A stretch of 64,000 nt of DNA from Brachypterus glaber (lineage: Eukaryota > Arthropoda > Insecta > Coleoptera > Kateretidae): positions 77,236,895 through 77,300,894 of the forward strand of contig OY294044.1 in the NCBI GenBank assembly GCA_958510825.1. Reading direction: 5' to 3'. Position numbers and translations under genes: made by a program. Every line of letters starts with the position of its first letter. The first letter of the stretch is position 1. Shown here in pieces: positions 20,170 to 28,626 of the stretch. The notes beneath the pieces were generated by a model. The model was given only the letters and a program-made list of their open reading frames with translations, was not told the origin of the DNA and searched no databases.

Positions 20170-21190
20170 TTTAGATTTCAAGCAAAATGTATCTTTCTCT
20201 GGTAGATCTTTTTCTAATAAAAATATAAAACTTTTTTTAAATAAACTCAGTTGTGAAACCTGGCAAAATGTAATAAATTGTGATCTGTCTGTCAATGTCA
20301 AATTTGAAAATTTTATAAGTACCTTAAATAATTATTTTGAACAATGTTTTCCCGTCATTTCTAATAAACCTAAAAATTATTCAACAAAGAGCTGGATTAC
20401 TTCTGGCATTAAATGTTCTTCACAAACCTTAAAAAAATTATTTGAACTTAAAAAAATTGGTAGGGTATCTAATGAATTTTATAAACAATATAAATCTATT
20501 TATCAGAAAGTTATCCGTGCGGCGAAAAGAACTGACATAGATTCAAAAATTTTAAATGCTCAAAATAAAACAAAAACTGTGTGGAAATTGATTAAATCCC
20601 AAAACAATACAAAAAACACACCAAAACCGGAGACTTTTGTAGTAAATAATGAAGAAACTAGCGACAAAGTCAAAATTGCTAATGAGTTTAACACTTATTT
20701 TATAAATCTTCCAAAAAATATTGCAAACAATTTAAAAAATAACTCCAGTTCTTCAAATAACGTGAATTCACATAAAAAAAGGATATCAAATACAATTTTT
20801 TTAGATGCCGTTACTGAAGACGAACTTCATGAGATTATTAAAAACTTAAAAAATTCTAACTCTTGTGGCCTTGACAATTTTCCTGTTTCTATCATAAAAA
20901 AGTCTTCAAAACAATTAGTAAAACCTCTTTCCTTTTTAATAAATTTGTGTTTAATTGACGGATGTTTCCCTAGTCTACTAAAAATCTCAAAAGTAATTTG
21001 TTTATATAAAAAAGGTGACCCTAAAGTGTTAGGTAATTACAGGCCTATATCTCTTTTGTCTGTCTTTTCAAAAATTATAGAGAGGGTTTTATTTAAAAGA
21101 ATAATAAACTTTTTGAATATCAACAACATACTTAGTAAACGCCAGCATGGCTTCAGACAAGGTAAATCCACTATTACTGCTGTGAACTGA
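20099..21190 (+). pseudogene. LINE linker and N-terminal half of reverse transcriptase
   Basis: A linker region is followed by reverse transcriptase block 1 (ICLYKKGDPKVLGNYRPISL, then LSVFSKIIERVL) and the NILSKRQHGFRQGKST block. It ends at a TGA after TAVN; the next frame continues ELIHYIYDNVDIKNRVIALF, which shows a one-base shift near 21190. The first codons listed overlap the endonuclease frame and are not real coding sequence. Confidence 0.85.
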
Positions 21191-22332
21191 TACATTATAT
21201 TTATGATAACGTTGATATTAAAAATAGGGTAATCGCGCTATTTATTGATTTGTCCAAAGCTTTTGACTGCGTAGACCATGAGATTCTACTGCAAAAGCTG
21301 GAATTTTATGGTCTGCGCGGAAAGTGTCTGGAAATTTTGAGAGATTATCTGAAAAATAGGAAACAGATAGTTGATTTTTTTGGAGTTTTATCGGGAGAGC
21401 TTGATATTGAAATAGGCGTTCCTCAAGGCAGTGTATTGGGCCCACTTTTATTTTTGTTGTACTGTAATGATATTGACTTAGTTTTGGAAATATTTTGGTG
21501 TGCCTTTGCTGATGACTTTACATTAGTTTCATCTAACTGCGATAGAGAGCTTGTTGTTAAATTGTTGCAAAATAATCTACACAATATTTCAGACTTTTTT
21601 GCCAGAAATAATTTAGTTTTAAATCAAGATAAAACTGTCGCTATGCAATTCTATCCTTACGCAGCACATTACAAGGAAAGCAATCTGATTAAATTAAACA
21701 ACAAAAGCATTCATCAGGTTACATCCACTAAAGTCTTGGGGATACATGTTGACATGTCCTTAAATTGGAAAGAACATGTTGACTATGTATGCAAAAAATG
21801 CTCTAGTAATTGTTTTGCTTTAAAACGTCTTAGTCAAATTTGCAACAAGAATGTTGTACGTGTTTTTTATATGTCTAACTTTTTGTCTATAGTGCGTTAT
21901 GGTTTAATTTTGTGGGGTAATTCTACCGAAGCAAATCGAGTATTTGTTATACAGAAAAGAGCAATACGTAATATGTACGGACTAAAGTATCGCGATTCCT
22001 GCAGAAACACTTTTATTAATGAAAACCTCTTAACATTTCCCTCCCTTTATATCTTTGAAATTTTAAAGTTTGTGAGATCAAATTTAAATGCCTTTGACTT
22101 ATTTAAGAATAATCATAATTATAATACCCGTAATGCTGAGAATGTTCTACTCCCCAGACATAATCTGCAGATGTCTAAACAGAATCCTTTTTATTATGGT
22201 GCTATATTATACAATAAAGTGCCTCACAGAATTAAAAATTTAAAATATTCTTTGTATGTTAAATCAATCAAAGATGTTTTGATTTCAAATGCATTTTATT
22301 CGATTGATGAATTTTTAGCATATCGTTTTTAA
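21184..22332 (+). pseudogene. LINE catalytic core and C-terminus of reverse transcriptase
   Basis: Motif A is LFIDLSKAFDCVDHEILLQK, motif B is GVPQGSVLGPLLFLL and motif C is CAFADDFTLV. The catalytic aspartates are present, and FADD replaces the common YADD, as in many insect LINEs. The C-terminal region includes TKVLGIHVDMSLNWKEHVDY, RAIRNMYGLKYRDSCR and NTRNAENVLLPR. It ends at TAA 22330-22332, followed by a 125 bp 3' UTR and the TTA tail. Confidence 0.88.
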
Positions 22333-22456
22333 CTGTTACATACCTTTATTATATGTTTTAATTAGCTAAGTTTTATATTACATGTATTTAATTATTTATG
22401 TATACCTACACGTTGACTTGTCCAATATCATGTACATGATCTATTGGAATGAATAA

Positions 22457-22491
<35 letters not shown>

Positions 22492-22499
22492 AAAGCGTA

Positions 22500-22720
22500 A
22501 GTATTAGAATCAGAGGTAATTTGTTTGTCAAAAAAAAGATCTTAAAAAAATGTGATTTTTTTTTTAATTTTTTTTCAGTTTTTTTTTTGAAAATTTCTTT
22601 TTTATTTTTTTTTTAATGTTTTCGTTTTTCGTTAAAAAAAATAAAAAAAAACGTAAAAGATTTTTTTTTATTTTTTTGTTTTTCAAAAAAAGATCTTTAA
22701 AAAAATGGTAGTTTTTTTAA
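22500..22720. other. Poly(A)/poly(T)-rich stretch
   Basis: Homopolymer-rich DNA with several AAAAAAGATCTT words. No gene or repeat end is recognised. Confidence 0.4.
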
Positions 22721-22872
22721 TAGTTGATTGTGTTATAATATATTTTTAGTATATTTTTAGCTTTAGACGTCTTGTACCGATACTTAAAAAACATCTTATA
22801 GACATCATAATCAGATATCTTTTAAACATCCCTAAAAAGAAGTCCATAAGATATCCTTTTTATGTCTTTAGG

Positions 22873-23490
22873 CCGGAACGACAGCATGCTTCTTAGAAGC
22901 ATGCTTATTTTGCTCAGGATATTCTAAGAACGATTAAAGAAATTCAAAGGATACCGTTTTAATCGTGCTGGGACTTTCTAAGAAGCTTCTTATAAGCCTC
23001 TGCATCAAATAAGAATATTTTAAGAAGCATGTTAAGAATGTTCTTAGAAGTAGGTACTTACACGTACTTTTAAGAATATTCTTAGCATGCTTCTTAAAAT
23101 ATTCTTATTTAATGCATTTAAGTAGGTAATAATATTGAATATTGTGCATGCGCAAACAAAGTAGGTAGGCGTTTCAGAATTCTACATTAACCCGACGTCG
23201 CCCTGGTGGGGTCTCATATACCTCAACGCAGTTTAATAACACGTCAATTAATTTTCTGTAATTCAATCGCCCTCTCGTGTTTAGTAGCTTTAGTTAACAA
23301 GGTCAACTTATTAATGCGAGATTTTATTTAGTCTTAGTGTAGATGTAGAGAAAAACGTTCGCTTCCAAAGTTTAGTGGGGTATACCAAACCCCAACACGT
23401 TTAACTTGTTACAAAATTTAGCTTTTCTCAGATAAGCTATTTTTTATATTTTTAATGTAGTTTTTCTCTTTCTTTCAAATATATTTTATT
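22873..23490. repeat. Palindrome-rich repeat, copy 1 of a local duplication
   Basis: Starts CCGGAACGACAGCATGCTTC and is dense in GCTTCTTAGAAGC, AAGAATATTCTTA and TTAAGAAGCATG. It ends with ATGCGCAAACAAAGTAGGTA, TTCAGAATTCTACATTAA and AATGTAGTTTTTCTCTTTC. The same order occurs at 24127-24483. Copy 1 has an extra 261 bp (23191-23451) bounded by TTAA. Confidence 0.75.
23191..23451. other. TTAA-bounded 261 bp segment present in only one of two paralogous copies
   Basis: Copy 1 reads CATTAA, then 261 bp starting CCCGACGTCGCC, then TTAATGTAG. Copy 2, near 24445, reads CATTAATGTAG with a single TTAA. This is the pattern of a TTAA-specific insertion with an empty site, but the segment has no inverted termini, so deletion between two TTAA words in copy 2 is an alternative. 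Confidence 0.55.
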
Positions 23491-23499
23491 AGCCTGAGC

Positions 23500-24090
23500 T
23501 TTTTTTTCGCGAGAGTTTTTTTTGTTAGGGGCGAGCTTTTTTTTTGAGTGTAGCGCCATTTTTTTTTCTAGGGGCACCATGTTTGGTAGAAACCGTCAGG
23601 GACAAAGCCTTTTTTCTTGAGGGTATTTTTTTGGACGTATTTTTTTTTAATAAATAATGTATTGTCCATTCTTGAAGTGGAGTAAAATATTTCAAAAAAT
23701 AAAACAAAAACTTAAAGTCTTCTTATTTAATACTGCTAGTCAAACAAAATTGTCCGCAATATATAAACAGCAAATAGTTGAAAGAAAGAAGACGTTACTA
23801 AAGATTTGGTAAATTGTGGAGAAGACTTTTTTAAGTTTTTATTTTATTTTTTGAATTTTTTTTTTAATCTTTTTTGTAGGGGTGACAAGTTTTGGTTGAA
23901 ACCCTCGCAAAAAATCAAGACATTTTTTTTTTCATTATAATAATTTAATTACAATATGTTACAAAACATATATCTTATAAAATTTATTCTTCGTCTTGAC
24001 CTTCGCGGTATCTCCTCATTCTAGGAATCATAAGAAGAGTCCCAAATGGTACAGACATGTAACAAATTACTTGAAACAATCCATGCATAA
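23500..24090. other. Intergenic stretch, no feature recognised
   Basis: T-rich DNA. The short minus-strand frames here have no recognisable protein features. Confidence 0.4.
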
Positions 24091-25184
24091 CCCTGATAGC
24101 ACAAAAACCTTCTAAGAATATTCTTAAAATAAATAGCCGGAAGGACAGCATGCTTCTGAGAAGCATGTCTATTTTGCTCAGGATATTCTAAGAACGATTA
24201 AAGAAATGCAAAGGATACCGTTTTAATCGGGCTGGAAGTTCCTAAGAAGGTTCTTAAAAGCCTCTGAATCAAATAAGAATGTTTTAAGAACCATGTTAAG
24301 AATATTCTTAGAAGTAGGTACATGTACTTTTAAGAATATTCTTAGCATGCTTCTAAAAATATTCTAATTTGATGCATTTAAGTAATAATTTTGAATATTG
24401 CGCATGCGCAAACAAAGTAGGTAGGCGTTTCAGAATTCTGCATTAATGTAGTTTTTCTCTTTCTTTCAATTATATTTTATAATACTCTATCCTTTTTATG
24501 GAGTGATATCATAAATTTGGACATGGCGAAAATTTTTACAACTTTGTGATAAACCTAATAATTAAAGTATATAAAAATCTTTAGATATAGCATCCATCAG
24601 GTAAGATTCATATGGGATATGTAGTTTTACTGTGAAAGTAAACTTTGTACCAAACATAAAAATCATGCGCCACACAAAAATCCAATGTTTAGAGAAAAAA
24701 AATAGTAAATAATTATCATTTCAAAAAATAATAATTTTAATTTTTTTGTCTAAAAATACATCCATTTCTACTACTACTACGGTAAAACTTATGTTATTAA
24801 CTACAATTTTAAGAATATTTGTAATTCTAACCTAATAAAATTAAAATAATATAACGCCATATTACTATTCTAAAAACATTCCCATTAGAATATTTTAAGA
24901 ATATGTATTTGAGCATATTCTTAGCAAAACACTCTAATCATGCTTAGCATGTGCACTATAGCATTATTCTAAAAATATTCCCATTAGAATATTTCAAGAA
25001 TATGTATTGGGAATATTCTTAGCAAAATACTCTAATCATGCTAAGAATGTTTAGAGTAGAAGCCTTATGCTACTACAGCAGTGCACCTTTTAAGAACATG
25101 CTTAGCATGTTTACAGCATTGTGCTAAGAACCTTTTCAAGGGAACGATTAAAAAACCTTCTTAGGATGAAGTGTGTTATCAGGG
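24091..25184. mobile_element. CCCTGATAGCACA-ended element rich in AAGAATATTCTT palindromes
   Basis: The left end CCCTGATAGCACAAAAACCT is mirrored by AGTGTGTTATCAGGG ending at 25184. Inside are many short near-palindromes built on TTCTTAGAA, AAGAATATTCTTA and GCATGC. These cover 24110-24370 and again 24880-25165. A middle part (24480-24860) lacks them. No transposase frame is present. It may be one element or two fragments. Confidence 0.5.
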
Positions 25185-25624
25185 AATGAGCGTCTTGGTG
25201 CTCATTCGTGTCGCTGGAGGCCCAGGTAAAACATTAGCTTGGCCCCTCCTCATCTATAAACGTTAATATAACATTAAATGTTAATTGTTTTAAATCTAAA
25301 TTTAATTAAAATTTATACATACCTTCGCAAATAATTGTAAATGTCAAAATATTGTAAAAATTAATTTAATCTTAAATTTAAATGAAGCCAGCTTGACTTT
25401 CTTGTTACATGTGCAGCCAACTTAAAAAAGTAACTATAGTTCTCCGCATGAAACAAAGTCGCCGACGAAAGGGGGAGGAATCATTCGCGCTCTCTTCTTT
25501 CCGTCAAAAGCGTTATAGGCGTGCGTGCCTACAAAGGGCCTCTCATTTGCACACACATTCCTAACATATTTGCCGTAGCCACAGATCCGTCCATCAAAGT
25601 ATATTTTGGATGGAATCCAAAGCC

Positions 25625-25865
25625 ACTAACCGGTTTTCGGTTAACGGGTTACGGAAATTACCTAAAACCCCACCTCCCCTAAAAAAAAACTTTAACAGTA
25701 TCCAAAATTTTGACGACTACTTGGGCGATCATCGGACTTGACCATTTGGTCGATTTCGATTCGAAAACCGGTTAAAATCCAACAATAACCGGTGAACCGG
25801 TTTTTTTTAATAGCCGGCCACAAAAAAACTTTTTCGTAATAACCGCTTATTATTGAAAACCGGGT
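25625..25865. repeat. Cluster of AACCGGTT-type words upstream of the synthase gene
   Basis: Contains TAACCGGTTTTCGGTTAACG, GAAAACCGGTTAAAATCC, AACCGGTGAACCGGTT and ATAGCCGGCC in both orientations within 240 bp. It is probably a short TIR element remnant. It ends about 130 bp before the synthase start codon, so it could overlap the promoter. Confidence 0.4.
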
Positions 25866-25991
25866 ACGAGTTTTCCATCCCTAACTATTCCTGCCAACCT
25901 TTTTCTACGCTGCCAACCTAAAAAAGTGTCAACAAAGCGTGTTGTAAAAAATTTAAATTTTTGCATGAAATAATAATTTAAAGTAGTTAAA

Positions 25992-26384
25992 ATGAATACA
26001 CAATTCTCCAAGTCAGTTTTATTATTAAAATCACAAAAAGAAAGTGGGGCTGACAAATATGAAGAATTATTAACATCGAATAATTTTAAGGTTAGGCAGG
26101 TTAAAACAATAGATTTTAAATTTAAAAATATTGAAGATTTAGCAAAATTATTAAATAAACCTGAAGATTATAGTGGCATAATATTTTCTAGTCCAAGATG
26201 TGTCAAAGCTACAAGTTTAGCTTTAAATGATGAAAAAATTTCAGATGAATGGTTATCAAAGAACAATTACGTAGTTGGGGAAACTACATATACTGATGTT
26301 TTGAATAAAATAGGACTAGATTGTTTAGGAAAAGAAACTGGAAACGCTGTTAATTTGTCTAAATTAATTATCAAATGTAAGTCA
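25992..26384 (+). CDS. UROS: Uroporphyrinogen-III synthase exon 1
   Basis: 131 codons from MNTQFSKSVLLLKSQ to the LSKLIIKCKS end, phase 0. A stronger-looking donor GTAAGT at 26377 would leave phase 1, which no acceptor of sensible spacing restores, so GTATTT at 26385 is preferred. Reading on without splicing gives a stop at 26427-26429. Confidence 0.85.
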
Positions 26385-26934
26385 GTATTTAAAAGTCCAT
26401 ACTCACAATTTAAAAAATATGAAATATAAGTTTGCTTTTTTAGCTAAGGAAAAATTCAATAAACCCTTTCTATTCCCACATGGAAACCTTAAGACTGATA
26501 CACTAAATACAGAATTATCCAAATTTGGACTAAATATTGAAGGTGTTTTAGTTTATGATACTGTTACCAATGAAAATATTGAAAATGAACTGAAAGAAGC
26601 TACAGAAAACTATAGAGAATTATTTGACTATATTGTATTGTTTAGCCCTTCTGGACTGAATAGTTCTGTAGAATATTTAAAAAATGGTTATACAGATTTA
26701 ACAAAAATCAGAGTAAGTTTTATACATTTCTATTTGAGATTTTTGGCAGATGCACCCCCCCCCCCCCTTTCCTCTAAACTCAAAACTAAACAAATACTGA
26801 AAAATATATTTTTTTAGTTCATAGCAATTGGGCCTGTAACTGAAAATGCTCTTAAGGAAAAGAACATAAATGTTTTTAAAGTTTGTAAGAATCCAACACC
26901 AAATGATGTTTTAAGTGCAATTATGGGTATATAA
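25992..26934 (+). CDS. UROS: Uroporphyrinogen-III synthase, three exons, complete
   Basis: Exons 25992-26384, 26431-26712 and 26818-26934 encode 263 residues, matching the usual 260-265 of animal enzymes. The enzyme closes hydroxymethylbilane with inversion of ring D to give uroporphyrinogen III, in the cytosol, as the fourth step of heme synthesis. Both HemD half-domains are visible: domain 1 with SVLLLKSQKE, YSGIIFSSPRCVKA and YVVGETT; the linker GKETGNAVNL; then FLFPHGNLKTDTL, GVLVYDTV, YIVLFSPSGLNS, and FIAIGPVTENALKEKNI with the C-terminal PTPNDVLSAI. The ATG is preceded by AAA, the first ATG in frame. The first intron is only 46 bp (GTATTT...ATATAAG), and the frame and protein length support it. 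It runs toward the acyltransferase gene on the other strand. Confidence 0.92.
26431..26712 (+). CDS. UROS: Uroporphyrinogen-III synthase exon 2
   Basis: 94 codons starting FAFLAKEKFNKPFLFPHGNL after AAATATAAG and ending NGYTDLTKIR before the donor GTAAGT at 26713. It contains the FLFPHGN and LFSPSGLNSS motifs of the second half-domain. Confidence 0.9.
26818..26934 (+). CDS. UROS: Uroporphyrinogen-III synthase exon 3
   Basis: 38 codons plus TAA, starting FIAIGPVTENALKEKNINVF after a TTTTTTTAG acceptor. AIGPVT is the strand-turn motif that contacts the substrate in the family. The intron before it contains a run of about ten C. Confidence 0.92.
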   Translation, partial: FIAIGPVTENALKEKNINVFKVCKNPTPNDVLSAIMGI

Positions 26935-26963
26935 TTATATTGGTAGGTAAGTATATTTTAGTG

Positions 26964-26969
26964 AATAAA
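26964..26969 (+). terminator. Poly(A) signal AATAAA of the synthase gene
   Basis: AATAAA 30 bp after the synthase stop codon. Candidate reverse-strand signals for the convergent acyltransferase (TTTATT on this strand at 26994-26999 and 27011-27016) lie within 50 bp, so the two transcripts may overlap. Confidence 0.55.
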
Positions 26970-27284
26970 AAATGTCAAATGTTTACATTTATCTTTATTA
27001 TATACAATTTTTTATTAAATATTAATATATTTTTGATGAAATAACATTGCTTATCACAGTTTAGTTTTCTTTACAAAACTAAAAAACTTATTAGCAATAG
27101 TACTACTATTGTACAATTTTTCATTTCACATAAAAAAAAAGATTTTAGCTACCTAAAATATATAAAAGGCACTTAAAAAATAAGAGATTTTTCTTTCATA
27201 AAAATATCAAAATTTTACTAAAAGAACTAAAAAAAATCCTTGTTAATAAATAAATCTAATTTTTAACTTTGGCTTTTAAATTTT

Positions 27285-27466
27285 CTACAAATTACTTTGT
27301 CTATATTTATTTATTCTTCGATATGTCTCTTTAACACTATCTGTATCATCCATATTTTCCTTCAAGTAGTATAATCTCAATTTTTTCTCTGAATGGCATT
27401 CTAAAACATCCCATTTTTGAAACAATTTAAAAGCGTTCTTCACTGGATCCACTGAAACACTTTCAC
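27285..27466 (-). CDS. GPAM: GPAT exon 9 (last)
   Basis: Completes a phase 1 codon, then ESVSVDPVKNAFKLFQKWDV and LRLYYLKENMDDTDSVKETY, to TAG at 27287-27285 (59 residues plus stop). It matches the family C-terminus (VKNAVKMF-type helix). The acceptor is TTGTTGCAG. Confidence 0.88.
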
Positions 27467-28591
27467 CTGCAACAAATTAAAAAAAAAGCTGTATTAAAAC
27501 CATGTTTAATACAGGGTGATTAGTAACTGGCATGCCAAAATTTAAGAGGTGATACATCAAAAAATTTAAAAAAAAAAGAGTCTATAACGGTTGGTCTGGA
27601 AACGACCTCTAAGGGAGATGGACATATTGAATGGGGAACAAAAAAGCAAAAATTTTAATGCTGCATTTAAAACTAAGCAAAAAAGTATTCTTCACCAAAA
27701 CACCTAAATTTAATATTATAGGAATAATAGCCTTTTAAAAAGTGAAATTTTTGGTGGCACAGACTTCCTTTTAATTCCATCTTTTTTTTAATGGTTGCTC
27801 ACTATATTATAGTGTTACACTATATGACATTTTTTATGTATGTATGACTAAAGAAATTATATTTTTTACAAAAAATCCCAAAGAAACATACATAAAAAGT
27901 TTGGGGCAAAAATGTGTTAAGCCTCACACATTTAGTCTGTCTAGGCACGCCTCTGGATAAATTCAGAAAAATAAATTAACATAAACTAACTGTCCTTATA
28001 AATACTAGTATACATGCAAAAACTCGTTATACATGCAAAAACTCGTCGCTCTAGCTTAAAGGGTACCAGAGTTATTAATTAAAAACCCTATTTTTAGTAC
28101 AATTTAAAAGGGATATAGTTTCCTTAGGACTCTTTTATGGACCAACCAGGAACTTTTTTTGATATTTTTGGATGAAGGTTCACCTCTTTAAATTTTGGCA
28201 TGCCAGTTACTGATCTATATCTATTCCACTTTTTTCTAAAAGTATTAAATTAAATTCTAAACAATTTTTAAATTAATCCGTCCGGATAAAAACATTTTTT
28301 ATCCGCGCGTTAACTAAACTTGAATAACTCGAGAACAAATAGTCCGCACACTGTTCCCTTGCAAAATTTCGGTGCAAAAATTTATGGAATACTTAGGGAC
28401 ATTTTTTAATCTTCTAGAATTTGAAAAGCAAATTATTTAGAAAGTATTTTAAATACAAGTTTTTCATATTTAGGTTTGGCATCTGTTTTCAGCGCCACAT
28501 GTGGTGTTTTTATTTTCAGGAATCTTAAGTACTAAACACCTTAGAATTATTAAAAACTAGGCAGAATATTATATACCCGAAAAGCCCTAAA

Positions 28592-28626
<35 letters not shown>

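Larger units (their letters stand above)
18990..22490 (+). mobile_element. Non-LTR retrotransposon (LINE), nearly full EN-RT, decayed
   Basis: The element has an acidic leader frame, an APE-type endonuclease, a reverse transcriptase and a (TTA)n tail at 22458-22490 after GGAATGAATAAA. At least three frameshifts (about 19490, 20150 and 21190) break the coding sequence. The overall architecture and tail suggest the Jockey/CR1 group, but the clade cannot be fixed without a tree. The 5' boundary is approximate. Clear target duplications were not found. Confidence 0.85.

Noticed and set aside
26377..26395. Alternative synthase intron of 19 bp from the GTAAGT donor that would also restore the frame
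   Set aside because: Far too short to be spliced. The 46 bp intron also restores the frame and gives the expected protein length.
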